Below, piece after piece: positions 39,101-48,939 of a stretch of DNA of 64,000 bases. Under the pieces are notes generated by a model that ran no database searches, was not told the origin of the DNA, and worked only from the letters and a program-made list of their open reading frames with translations. A program made the position numbers and the translations under genes. Within the stretch, counting starts at the first letter, position 1. Each line of letters begins with the position of its first letter. The DNA is from Owenia fusiformis (Eukaryota; Annelida; Polychaeta; Sabellida; Oweniidae): positions 22,701,936 to 22,765,935 of the forward strand of contig CAIIXF020000006.1 of the NCBI GenBank assembly GCA_903813345.2, given 5' to 3'.

Positions 39101-42100
39101 TGTTGTACCAGTGGTGGGAGACGTATGGTATGTGTAGATGTATGTAGGGGCTCTTTAGGCTTCTCATTAACATATGACATTCTCGCAACATGGTCAAACA
39201 TACCAGCTTTGTTTTCATCATCTGAAGTCAAACAAAACAATAAGACTTTATGAGTGGATCAAAAGAATTCTTGGACTTGAAAATTCAAACATCCACAGAA
39301 TAAAAAAAAAGTCTGATAGATTTCTTAACTTTATGAATTCTGTTGTGAAATGAGGTTTTCTATATTGCCTGTCCCTTTTTCAGATCAGGGACACACTATA
39401 AATAGTTCACAAAGACGGAGGCATTTGGCCATTCCCAGCCTTTCCTTTTCCAATTCGTGTATTTGGAACAAAAAGAGGGGAATGGGGAAAATGGACACGC
39501 AACTAATACTGAGTATGGTTTTATATTAAAATAACACAAACAGGAAACAAGAGAGAAATACAAACACCATGAAAAATACAGTATTTCAACTGATAAATGT
39601 ATAAAATGGTACATCCTTTATTGTCATAAATATGTACAAAAAGACTAAACCACCAAAAAGTGCAATTAAAAAATATGTTATCAAGTTCATACCCTAGGTC
39701 TCATAACACCTTAACCACTTTTAATTACATCTATCACCTCAAACATATCTATGATTATTCCACTTATAAATTATAATAAGACACAGTGAGAAATATCACA
39801 CTTTGATAAGCAAAATGGCTGCCATGTTATTTACCCAGCATGCCAAAACCTATCCAGATCCTGGCACATGTTTCCTCTCACATCTGTAAAAATTTCAATT
39901 TAATTGGATAAGAAGATTTCCTGGAATTTTGATGACAAGATTTATGTGGTACGTGTCGTTTCCCGCCTGCCCAGATGCATGCATGCCCAGCAACACAAGT
40001 TGACAATACAGCATATTTTCAAAGTGTGATATTAAAAATGAAATTAATTCTAAAACCCACCACCAGAGGAATATTCAGTCAAACTACCATCATCCTCCTC
40101 ATCCTGCCTGGGTTTTTTAGTGGATTTTTTAGGCCTATTCGGTAACTTACGACGGCTGTTAGTACGTGATGGATAAAGTTGTTCCTGTGACCCGTAACTT
40201 TCTTCTGTCATACCTGAATCGTTGTCATCATCTTTTCTACTGAAAATACCATGTCATCACATTGTATATAGGATTAGCATGTTACCTTTTTTCAGTCTCT
40301 ATATTCATTACATCATTTTCCAAGTTAAAGCAGCCAATTTTCAGATTTACAGCCAAGTGATGGCTTGATGGATTTTTACTATTCAGAAAGCAGGAAAACT
40401 CGACTCAAACTTAGTATTACTTACACTCTTTCTACAGCTCTTGGTTTAACTCGACCTTGACCTTGTCTTCCGACACGGCTTTGACCGTGATCTGGTGAAC
40501 GTTTCAGGTCTCGTTGTTTTACTGGAGTAGGTATTTCTCCTCTAACATTCTGAAGCTTTTCACCAGGCGCACTAAAACTTTGAGCTTCGGATGCTAGAGC
40601 AGTTTTTTGAGTGGCCTTTTGTGACCCATTTTTCTCCGAGCCCTGAAATACAATAGAATTCAGTTTTGATTAATCATATTCATTTAATAAACTTAATTTG
40701 ACATATGTGGAAGATGCTGATTCTGTCACAATGTCCTATTTTCATCTATTAAGCAAAAAAAATTCCAACTTTCGTTGAAAAAAGACACTTTTTGACCTTG
40801 AGAAGGTCATTGATGGTAAAATCTCAAATCAGATTTGAACTTCTGAGAACTTGTAGATGATTTGAAAAAAAAGTTGGTCAATTTGAAGCAAGTTGAAAAA
40901 ATACCTTTTGACCTTTTTTACATTGAGCAGGTCATTGAAGGTCAAATCTCAAATTTTTGATAAAAATGTGATACCTTCTGACCCTGTTTCATTACCCATG
41001 TATATTATACTCACTAAAGGTTTAACATCTCCACCACTATTGCTTAATCTTTGGGGCCTAGGACTGCTTGGTGTTTTTGGAGGTCTACACATCTTGCAGT
41101 ACATGAACATCACACACCATATGATTCCGATCAATACTAACAGACTACCTATCACAACACCAATGATCCATAGCTTTTGGTCTATAGGTGGGAATGGTGG
41201 GAAGAATGCTGAAATATATAATCAAATATTGAAGTTATCAATTGGACCTGAATGATTAATGAACATTTCTTGATTTCTCAAATTTCTGACCAGTATATAC
41301 TGTAAAATCTGCAAAGTGGAACACCTCCTTAAGTTGAACATATATCTAAATTCAAAACATATTATTGATTAAGGTACCGCATGCGTTCCACTTATAGGTT
41401 CTACTGTAGTTTATAATTGAATATATAAAACTTACGCTCCACAACTACTGCTACAGAGTGTCCCATGAGGAGAATCATCTCATGTTCATTGATGAGACCA
41501 AGCACTGCTACAGCATCATCAGTTGGCACAATGGAATTATTCTTTGTATGGTAGTAGACAAGAGACACATTATTCCCTCCCTCTCTTGTACTGTTCACCA
41601 ACTGTAACATAAAAGATGGCATTAACATGGGAAAATGTCAATACCTGTAAGTTATTATCACAAAAGTGCAACAATATGTTACAGACAATGAATGGCATTA
41701 ACATGGAAATATGTCACTACCTGTAAGTTATTATCACAAAAGTACAATAATATGTTACAGACAATGAATGGCATTAACATGGAAAAATGTCACTACCTGT
41801 AAGTTATTATCACAAAAGTGCAACAATATGTTACAGACAATGAATGCCAACCACAAAGTCACAAAAATAATGGCTATAACAACCTGTACCACACGGCATG
41901 ATAAATTAAAAAGCTGAGTACAGGGTGTCCCTAAAGTACATGCAGTGTGTAAAAACCTATCTGTTGTAACACATCACACATGGTGCAAAATGCAGATACA
42001 CTTATTGATTTTATAATGCCTTGTATGATTATTGGATATTATTTCATCAATAATATATTATAGAAAAAATACATACAAGCAGTAATACATATTAGTACAT

Positions 42101-45100
42101 ACATATACATATTCAGTTGTAAGGGGCCTAAGAAAGGTATTATTGACCCCCCATCAGCTTTAACAATGGTAATCTACTAATCTACAGATCTGGCCAATAT
42201 AGGTTATCAAAATTGTACTTCTACACATAACTACATACCTGGACCTCAACATCACTGACTTTTACTGCACGCTTTGTTCTCTGTGCGAGATTCTCCTCCT
42301 CAGCTTGGGATAACAACGGGGTGTATGTTCCATTTTTGATTGCCTCGCTGCGGTCGTAGGCTTTCACAAATGCATTTGCGAGACGGAGCTCCATCTTTTC
42401 GAAAAATTCAGGAGTTCTGACATCACCGTCTTCTGGATCATCACGGTGGATTCTCAGCACTAAGAATATGAAAAATACTCAAAATTAGTGACAAATAACT
42501 AGGCAGAAAGTAGAACTGTAGGGTTCCAGTGGTAATCCATATGCAGTTCTCTATCCACTCAAACTCTCAATAAAATTTTGAAACAGAAATAAAGATAATT
42601 TTAAGCATAAAATAAATAATCAAGTATATTCTTTACCAATCTACTTTGAGCTTTAAATAAACATACCTGTTCTGACCCATGCAAATGAGAGAGTGCTATT
42701 TGTGGTGAGGGTTGGGGCTGGCGCTGTTGTGACGGGTTCTGTTGTAACAGGTCCTGCTGTGATGGGTTCAGTAATATTTTCTATGGTCATATTTTGTGTT
42801 GTAAGTACTTCTGTTATGTTTCTAATTGTGGTAGGTATTTCTACTGTTACATTTTCAGTTGCATTTGGTAATTCTGTTGTTACATTTTGAGTAGTAGTTG
42901 GTATTTTTATTGTTACATTTTGAGTAGTAGTTGGTTTTTCTGTTGTTACATTTTGAGTTGTACTTGGTATTTCTGTAGTCACATTTTCGGTTGTGATTTG
43001 TATTTCTGTTGTTAAGCTTGTTGGAATATCAGTTGTCACATTACTTAGTGCTTCAGTTGTCACATTACTTGGAGCTTCAGTTGTCATATTAGTTGGAGTT
43101 TCAGTTGTCACATTAGTCAGCGATTCAGTTGTCGCATTACTTGTTGTTTCAGTTGTCACATTAGTTGGAGTTTCAGTTGTCACATTAGTTGGAGTTTCAG
43201 TTGTCACATTAGTTGGTATTTCAGTTGTCACATTAGATGAAGCTTCAGTTGTTACATTACTTGTAGTTTCAGTTGTCACATTAGTTGGAGCTTCAGTTGT
43301 CACATTAGTTGGTATTTCAGTTGTCACATTAGATGAAGCTTCAGTTGTTACATTACTTGGAGTTTCAGTTGTCACACTAGTCAGCGATTCAGTTGTCGCG
43401 TTACTTGTTGTTTCAGTTGTCACATTAGTTGGAGTTTCAGTTGTCACATTAATTAGTGATTCAGTTGTCACATTACTTGGACTTTCAGTTGTCACATTAC
43501 TTGGTATTTCATGTGTCACATTAGGTGGAGTCCCAGTTGTCACATTAATTGGGGATTCAGTTGTCACATTACTTGTGGTTTCAGTTGTCACATTACTTGG
43601 AGTTTCAGTTGTCACATTAGTTGGTGTTTCAGTTGTCACATTAGTTGGAGCTTCAGTTGTCACGTTACTTGGTTTTTCAGTTGTCACATTACTTGGACTT
43701 TCAGTTGTCATATTAGTTGGACTTTCAGTAACATTAATTTGGGATTCAGTTGTTACATTACTTGGTGTTTCAGTTGTCACATTAGTTTGAGTTTCAGTTG
43801 TCACATTAGTTGGTATTTCAGTTGTCACATTAGATGAAGCTTCAGTTGTTACATTACTTGTAGTTTCAGTTGTCACATTAGTTGGAGCTTCAGTTGTTAC
43901 ATTACTTGGAGTTTCAGTTGTCACATTAGTCAGCGATTCAGTTGTCGCGTTACTTGTTGTTTCAGTTGTCACATTAGTTAGAGTTTCAGTTGTCACATTA
44001 GTTGGTGTTTCAGTTGTTACATTAGTTGGAGCTTCAGTTGTCACATTACTTGGTATTTCAGTTGTCACATTAGTTGTTTTTTCAGTTGTCACATTACTTG
44101 GTGTTTCAGTCGTCACATTAGTTAAAGTTCCAGTTGTCACATTTGTTGGTGATTCAGTTGTCACATTACTAGTTGTTTCAGTTGTCACATTAGTGGGAGT
44201 TTCAGTTGTCACATTAGTTGGTGTTTCAGTTGTCACATTACTTGGACTTTCAGTTGTCATATTAGTTGGAATTTCAGATGTCACATCACTTGGATTTTCA
44301 GTTGTCACATTACTTGGTGTTTCAGTTGTCACATTAGTTAGAGTTCCAGTTGTCACATTCGTTGGCAATTCAGTTGTCACATTAGTTGGAGTTTCAGTTG
44401 TCACATTAGTTGGTGTTTCAGTTGTCACATTCCTTGGACTTTCAGTTGTCATATTAGTTGGAATTTCAGATGTCACATTACTTGGGATTTTAGTTGTCAC
44501 ATTACTTGGTGTTCCAGATGTCACATTACTTGGAATTTCAGTTGTCACATTACTTGGTGTTCCAGTTGTCACATTAGTTGGGGATTCAGTTGTCACATTA
44601 CTTGGTGTTTCAGTTGTCACATTAGTTGGAGGTTCAGATGTCACATTACTTGGACTTTCTGTTGTCACATTAGTTGGAGTTCCGGTTGTCACATTAGTTG
44701 GTGTTTCCGTAGTGAAATTGCTTGATGTTTCAGTTGTCACATTAGTGGGGGATTCAGTTGTCACATTACTTGGACTTTCAGTTGTCATATTAGTTGGAAT
44801 TTCAGATGTCACATTACTTGGATTTTCAGTTGTCACATTACTTGGACTTGCAGTTGTCATATTAGTTCGACTTTCGGTTGTAACATTAATTTGGGATTCA
44901 GTTGTTACATTACTTGGTGTTTCAGTTGTCACATTAGTTGGAGTTTCAGTTGTCACATTAGTTGGTATTTCAGTTGTCACATTACTTGGTGTTCCAGTTG
45001 TCACATTAGTTGGGGATTCAGTTGTCACATTTCTTGTTGTTTCAGTTGTCAAATTAGTTGGAGTTTCAGATGTCACATTACTTGGACTTTCTGTTGTCAC

Positions 45101-48100
45101 ATTAGTTGGAGTTTCAGTTGTCACATTAGTTGGTGTTTCCGTAGTGACATTGCTCGATATTTCAGTTGTCACATTAGAGGGGGATTCTGTTGTCACATTA
45201 CTTGGACTTTCAGTTGTCATATTAGTTGGAATTTCAGATGTCACATTACTTGGATTTTCAGTTGTCAAATTACTTGGGCTTTCAGTTGTCATATTAGCTG
45301 GACTTTCAGTTGTAACATTAATTTGGGGTTCAGTTGTTACATTACTTGGTGTTTCAGTTGTCACATTAGTTGGATTTTCAGTTGTCACATTAGTTGGTAT
45401 TTCAGTTGTCATATTAGATGAAGCTTCAGTTGTCACATTACTTGTTTCAGTTGTCACATTAGATGGAAATTCAGTTGTCACATTACTTGGTGTTTCAGTT
45501 GTCACATTTGTTTGAATTTCAGTTGTCACATTACTTGGTGATTCAGTTGTCACATTAGTTGGAGTTTCAGTTGTCACATTAGTTGGAGTTTCAGTTGTCA
45601 CATTACTTGGTGTTTCAGTTGTCACATTAGTTGGAATTTCAGTTGTCATATTAGTCGGTATTTCAGTTGTCACATTACTTGGTGTTTCAGTTGTCACATT
45701 AGTTGGACTTTCAGTTGTCACATTAGTTGGACTTTCAGTTGTCACATTACTTGATGTTTCAGTTGTCACATTACTTGTTGTTTCAGTTGTCACATTAGTT
45801 GAAGTTTCAGTTGTCACATTACTTGGTGTTTCAGTTGTCACATTAGTTGGAATTTCAGTTGTCATATTAGTCGGTATTTCAGTTGTCACATTACTTGGTG
45901 TTTCAGTTGTCACATTAGTTGGACTTTCAGTTGTCACATTAGTTGGACTTTCAGTTGTCACATTACTTGATGTTTCAGTTGTCACATTACTTGTTGTTTC
46001 AGTTGTCACATTAGTTGAAGTTTCAGTTGTCACATTACTTGTAGTTTCAGTTGTCACATTAGTTGTAGTTTCAGTTGTCACACTTGTTGAAGTTTCAGTT
46101 GTCACATTACTTGGAGTTTCAGTTGTCACATTAATTGGAGATCCAGTTGTCACACTACTTAATGTTTCAGTTGTCACATTAGTTGGTATTTCAGTTGTTA
46201 CATTACTTGGATTTTCAGTTGTTACATTAGTTGATGTTTCATTTGTCACATTAGTTGGTATTTCAGTTGTCACATTACTTGATGTTCCAATTGTCACATT
46301 ACTTGGAATTTCAGTTGTCACATTAGTTGATGTTTCAGTTGTCATATTACTTGTAGTTCCAGTCGTCACATTAGTTGGAGTTTCAGTTGTCACATTTGTT
46401 GTAGTTTCAGTTGTCACATTACTTGGAGTTTCAGTTGTCACATTAGTTGGAGTTTCAGTTGTCACATTAGTTGGAGTTCCAGTTGTCACATTGCTTGGTG
46501 TTTCAGTTGTCACATTAGTTGGAGTTAGAGTTGTCACATTAGCTGTTGTATTAATTGTCACATTAGCTGGTGTTTCAGTTGTCACATTATTTGAGGATTC
46601 AGTTGTTAGATTAGTTGGTGTATCAGTGGTCGCATTTGTTTGAGTTTCAGTTGTCACATTAACTGGGGATTTAGTTGTCATTTTAGTAGGTGCTTCAGTT
46701 GTCACCTTACTTGGTATTTTGGTTGTCACATTACTTGGTGTTTCCCTTGTCACATTTGACAATATTTCAGTCGTCACATTAGTCTGAATTGCAGTTGTTA
46801 CATTGAGGGGTATTTCAGTCGTCACCTTTGTTGGGGATTCAGTTGTCACATTAGTTGGACTTTCAGTTGTAACATTACTTGATGTGTCAGTTGTAGCATT
46901 ACTTGGAGTTTCAGTTGTCACATTAGTTGGAGTTTCAGTTGTCACATTAGAGGGAGCTTCAGTGGTCATGGGAGTTAGTGTATCATTCGTCATATTATTT
47001 GGGACTTCAGTTGTCACATTGATGAATGAATCTGTGGTCAGGTTGACTGGTGGCTGGGTTGTTGGATCCTTTGTCCCATTATCTGACACTGTTGTGGAAT
47101 TCTCCACTACCATTGACTGTGTGGTTATAAAAATACTTGAGGGAGTGGTATTTTCCAATATTGTCGATGGTATGATTAAACTTGGTGATAGTTCACTTAA
47201 CAGATTTGTTGACGAAGACATCATATTGGATGATGCAATAATATTGGAATCAGTTGGTATCATAGAAGTACTTTCAATGCTTGCTGTTGGTATCATTTCA
47301 ACTGAGGCAGTCAGATTGTTTAATCCTATAGATGTCACTAAGGTTGATATGACAGTTGTCATGGAAACAATCCCTGAGCCATTCCCAGATGGAGTACCTA
47401 TAACACTGTCTGTGAGAACAACTGTAGGAATAGGCTCTAATGTAGTTGGTAATACTGTTGAAATTGTAGCATCTGATTTGTTCGTCCCTATATTTGAAAC
47501 CAATGCAGTTGTACTTGGCATAGATGATGAGATATTGCTGTTTACTAATGGCGGCGTAGTCATTTGTATAGTGTTTATAAGCATGCTTGTCTGGCTGGGT
47601 GCTATAGACTCAGTTATGCTAATACCGGCACCTGTTCTATTTATAAAAGTTGAAGATGGCAGGATTACTTCAGACAAAGCTGTCTCATTGGTTGATATAA
47701 CCGTAGGTGTAAAGTCTATGGATGGTTCAATTTTGGGTAATGTCTCCAATATGCTTGAAAATAATGAGGCTAGACCCTCCAAAGATATAGAAGGTTCTGA
47801 GAATGCGGAAGCTGATCGTCTAAACCTTGAGTGTGTTGAACCTAATGGTAGAGTTGATGATGTGACAGCTAAGGATTGGGAGGCTGATCCAAATGATCCT
47901 TCTAATGACTCGGTCTCTGATATTAGAGTACTAGCAGGGCTTGATATGTCCAAAGGGTGAATAGTTGAACTGGGTAAGATCACTAGTGTATTAAAAATTG
48001 ATGGTAAAACTCCAGTCATTATCAAAGAATTGTTTGACATTATTGTAGGTATGATATTTACATCTAAGGTGGAGGGTACCACAGTTAAGGCAGATACTGA

Positions 48101-48939
48101 TTCAACTGGTCCGATTACTGTTGAATTCATCCTTGACGATATCGAAGTCAGTGCTGAACTAATTGATTCTAATCTAGATTCTATATCAATACTTGTCAAT
48201 GTAGAATTCTCAATATTTGATACATGAGGTGTGCTCAAAACACCAGAGGGAAATGTTCTTGTTGGTTGGATGGATAATTCTGTTGATAATAAATCTAAAT
48301 ATATGGAAGAATAATGCACCTTTTCTGACGATTTTTGGCTTGGAGAGTCCGTCAAAGTTGATATCTGTTGTACTACTGAAGGGGAACTGTTTATTAGTGT
48401 TTCAGATATGGCACTGTTTACAAGTTGATCACTTGAATCAATTGTTAATATTCCTGAATTAAATTCAGACCCTGTGAGTATTGTGGCTTGAGAAGTTATC
48501 TCAACAGTATTTGGCAGGATGGGCATAGATGTCTCTACTAGTGTTGACACTGATGTCATGATTGGCTGGATGGAATTTTCTAACCCTGTTGAGATTGTGA
48601 CCTGACCTGTATCCAAGACAGGAGTTTCGCTGACATGTATGGTGTTAACACCTTCTGTTGCCATAGCAACAATTAAACTACTTGAGTAGCTGCTTTGTAG
48701 TGTATTTGTAGAAAAATTCTTTTCTGAAACTTGAAAAGTTGATGATATCTCTGAGATCACTGGTAATTGTGTAGATTGTTTGGACGGGCTGATCTCTGGG
48801 ACAATTCCTGACATTTGTGTTTCATCCAACACTAAGCTGCCATCTATACTCGTAACCAGAGTTGAGTCTTGTCTTGGTATGTTTCTTGTTGCCATGGTAA
48901 TGGATGTTTGAGTGGCTCCCAATGGTATTGACGCACCAT
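21190..48939 (-). CDS. KIAA1549-family (UPF0606/DUF3827) mucin-like type I membrane protein, 5'-partial
   Basis: I trace these phase-consistent exons: 48939-42667 (6.27 kb), 42459-42239, 41601-41436, 41208-41015, 40642-40425, 40239-40064, 39221-39046, 38706-38613, 38234-38150, 37572-37446, either 37115-36973 or 34522-34410, then 30375-30226, 27484-27396, 23178-23048 and 22047-21190 (TAA). That gives about 3,020 aa. The order is: Ser/Thr-rich region, N-V-T mucin repeats, FAWVRTG, membrane-proximal domain with RTKR, TM helix (LWIIGVVIGSLLVLIGII), then a basic cytoplasmic tail. Family landmarks are ADIEHYRNK, KAQRDIANILDD, MHQLLDDAFSML and the C-terminal SIREELLRLSQK. The exon starting at 48939 opens in mid-codon, so signal-peptide exons lie upstream and are not identified. 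Cellular function is unknown; human KIAA1549 is known mainly from BRAF fusions. Confidence 0.9.
21750..21880 (-). repeat. 9-residue (27-bp) repeat in the cytoplasmic tail
   Basis: The last exon of the KIAA1549-like gene encodes several tandem units of GPLGQSYNS (GPLGQS-NNSYST, GPLGQSYNS twice, then GPLGQSYNP and DTLGQSYKP). These are Gly/Pro/Gln/Ser/Tyr-rich and probably disordered. The near-identical central units point to recent slippage or unequal crossover. Confidence 0.75.
22640..22772. mobile_element. Short foldback element (about 130 bp)
   Basis: CAATAGTGTAAATGATTTCCC on the left (22640 on) pairs with GGGAAATAATTTACACTATTG on the right. GGAATAT..TCT and GTACTATTC likewise pair with GAATAGTAC and AGAATATTCC. 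The structure is a nearly complete hairpin in an intron of the KIAA1549-like gene. GGGAATA/TATTCCC words recur near 22150-22200. Confidence 0.65.
25190..25380 (+). repeat. Decayed relic of the 6.5-kb transposon body
   Basis: TTAAACATCATTTACAAGTT, TGACCTTAGGCTTGAGATTTGACC and TGACCTTCAAATTGTCAAAA resemble, with many substitutions, the segment at 6885-6990 of the element at 6472-7708. It lies in an intron and is non-coding. Confidence 0.4.
26050..26946. repeat. Interspersed repeat rich in ATGGCCGCCATTTT words
   Basis: The segment from CAACGCCAAAGCGTAGCAAA to AACTTCGTTCGATGGGAT contains repeated blocks: AAAATGGC(T/C)GCCATTTTTC, CTACCAAAAGTGTCATTAGACAG (twice, about 130 bp apart) and ATGAACAAAAT(T/C)GCTCCA (twice, plus a variant). 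No open frame of note. It appears to be a non-autonomous transposon or an internally duplicated relic in an intron. Confidence 0.5.
28089..28728. mobile_element. Foldback element with roughly 110-bp arms
   Basis: The left arm (28089-28200) carries GGTCCATGTGATGTATGGCA, AGTGATTTTAGAC, TCTTTCACC and GTGGTTTTTATTAAAACAATA. The right arm (about 28610-28728) carries the reverse complements: TATTGTTTTAATAAAAACCAC, GGTGAAAGA, GTCCAAAATCACT, TGCCATACCTCACATGG. The roughly 400-bp loop is AT-rich with no gene. It lies in the large intron between 30226 and 27484 of the KIAA1549-like gene. Confidence 0.65.
30612..30683 (-). tRNA. tRNA-Thr(TGT)
   Basis: This is a 72-nt cloverleaf: acceptor GCCTCTA/TGGAGGC (one G-U), D stem GCTC/GAGC, anticodon stem CTGGT/ACCAG around loop CTTGTAA (anticodon TGT), and a T arm with GTTCAATC. 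There is no intron. It lies in an intron of the KIAA1549-like gene on the same strand. About 10 bp on each flank is shared with the copy at 31121-31192. Confidence 0.95.
31121..31192 (-). tRNA. tRNA-Thr(TGT), second identical copy
   Basis: Identical in sequence to the tRNA at 30612-30683, including flanking TAATCACTAG and CTTGGATG, so it is a recent local duplication about 510 bp apart. The same folding features and anticodon TGT apply. Confidence 0.95.
31448..31519 (+). tRNA. tRNA-Thr(CGT)
   Basis: A 72-nt cloverleaf with the same acceptor and D arm as the two TGT copies. Its anticodon stem is CTGCT/AGCAG with loop CTCGTAA (anticodon CGT), and the T arm has GTCGTGAGTTC. It is on the opposite strand to the other two. 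The three genes form a small Thr isoacceptor cluster, with the CGT gene evidently a diverged copy of the same ancestor. Confidence 0.95.
33030..33135. mobile_element. Short palindromic element (about 106 bp)
   Basis: GTATACTGTACTTTTACTTA ... and its reverse complement ...TAAGTAGAAGTACAGTATAC form the ends, with AATTTGGTG/CACCAAATT continuing the pairing. It is a near-perfect hairpin with a small loop, in an intron. Confidence 0.6.
33340..33990. mobile_element. Decayed pogo/Tigger-like element with a nested insertion
   Basis: The left end has AAAACCTGTCTAATCTGAACACC. The right end has GTGTTCGAAAATACAGGTTTTACTG, which mirrors it imperfectly. Internal blocks such as GTTCAGATTAGACAGGT and TATTCACATTTCAAGG repeat. 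TTTTACTG with a GGTGTTC..TTAGA motif is typical of pogo/Tigger-type termini (known family pattern; assignment inferred). A separate short element sits inside at 33371-33539. Similar fragments occur at 37620-37710 and 38740-38790. Confidence 0.4.
33371..33539. mobile_element. MITE M2, copy 1 (GGTGTAAAAG termini)
   Basis: The ends GGTGTAAAAG and CTTTTACACC are inverted, and the interior has GGACCATAATCCCC and GATTTATATGGTGACC. A second copy at 34674-34831 shares the interior (GTCCTATCAAA..TATGGTCCTACT, GATTTATATGGTGACC, AAGAAAGGGGACCATAATCC) with small deletions. Non-coding. Confidence 0.6.
34410..34522 (-). other. Alternative exon B of the KIAA1549-like gene
   Basis: 113 nt between acceptor GTTTAG and donor AG|GTACTT, phase 0 to 2. 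It encodes MEDDDVDSGTEHETLQ-DARFRMHQLLDDAFSMLSPSA plus AG. The MHQLLDDAF block is the KIAA1549-family motif (MHSLLDDAFALVAPSS in the human protein). Exon A at 37115-36973 encodes a related block with identical start and end phases, so only one of the two can be included in its coding frame per transcript. Confidence 0.75.
34674..34831. mobile_element. MITE M2, copy 2
   Basis: Aligns over its whole length with 33371-33539. The termini are degraded to CTTGTAAAAGGG and TTCTTTCACAC. It lies just upstream (in the minus-strand gene's sense) of the exon at 34522-34410. Confidence 0.55.
36203..36551. mobile_element. Element with 15-bp TIRs and an internal 48-bp minisatellite
   Basis: TTTATTCCATAATAC at 36203-36217 is matched by its exact reverse complement at 36537-36551. 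Between them, a 48-bp unit (TCCAATACGATTTTTTCCGG...TTTTTCATGTAATACGC) repeats about 4.5 times (36297-36500). Minus-strand frames over this block (NRIVPGKKSYWS repeats) are artefacts of a period divisible by 3. Just upstream (36060-36165) is a cluster of palindromic CAATATCATATT/AATATGATATTG words. Confidence 0.6.
36973..37115 (-). other. Alternative exon A of the KIAA1549-like gene
   Basis: 143 nt (acceptor TATAG, or alternatively the in-frame GTCCAG 12 nt further in; donor CAGAACAG|GTTAAT), phase 0 to 2. It encodes VIVQDTSDPETSRRSSRSS-ESLGKAFGKMYSLLDEAFTYFAHVYPQN plus AG. MYSLLDEAF parallels MHQLLDDAF of exon B. Joining either exon to 37446 upstream and 30375 downstream keeps the frame; joining both puts exon B out of its conserved frame. 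Confidence 0.7.
39792..40033. mobile_element. Short derivative of the 6472-7708 transposon family
   Basis: The ends AATATCACACTTTGA and TCAAAGTGTGATATT correspond to the TATCGCACTTTGAA termini of the larger element. The interior matches it in reverse orientation (ACCCAGCATGCC, ATCTGTAAAAATTTCAA, CCTGGAATTTTGATGACAAG). It is inserted 30 bp from exon 40239-40064 of the KIAA1549-like gene, on its donor side. Confidence 0.7.
40790..40960 (-). repeat. Fragment of the 6472-7708 transposon body
   Basis: TTTTTGACCTTGAGAAGGTCA, CAAATCAGATTTGAACTTCTGAG and AACTTGTAGATGATTT are the reverse complement of the 6890-6990 segment. No terminal repeats are preserved. It lies in the intron between exons 41208-41015 and 40642-40425. 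Confidence 0.55.
41621..41846 (+). repeat. Three-copy tandem repeat, about 76 bp unit
   Basis: The units contain AACATGG(A)AAATGTCA, TACCTGTAAGTTATTATC, ACAAAAGT(G/A)CAA and TATGTTACAGACAATGAATG. They lie directly upstream (in gene sense) of the acceptor of exon 41601-41436, inside the intron. The first unit overlaps the polypyrimidine tract region of that intron. Confidence 0.75.
43030..46990 (-). repeat. 24-bp coding minisatellite: mucin-like N-V-T-T-E-x-P-x array
   Basis: About 165 units of eight residues (consensus NVTTETPT/NVTTETPS) lie within the single large exon. Almost every unit contains an N-glycosylation sequon (N-V-T) plus several Thr/Ser for O-glycosylation and, often, a Pro. 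Higher-order duplications are visible; for example, blocks at about 45650-45800 and 45840-45990 are nearly identical. Toward the C-terminal side (42840-43000) it changes to a longer TTTQNVTxxIP unit. Because the period is a multiple of three, the opposite strand is also open in long stretches; those frames are artefacts. Confidence 0.95.

Noticed and set aside
43030-46990. Regular 24-bp repetition resembling a CRISPR array
   Set aside because: There are no unique spacers between repeats; it is a continuous coding minisatellite in an animal gene.
42993-47960. Long plus-strand open frames (265, 440 and 385 codons; VVTLVGVS-type repeats) opposite the mucin exon
   Set aside because: They are the complement of a 24-bp coding repeat, which stays open in several frames because the period is a multiple of three. 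They have no splice structure, start context or family resemblance.
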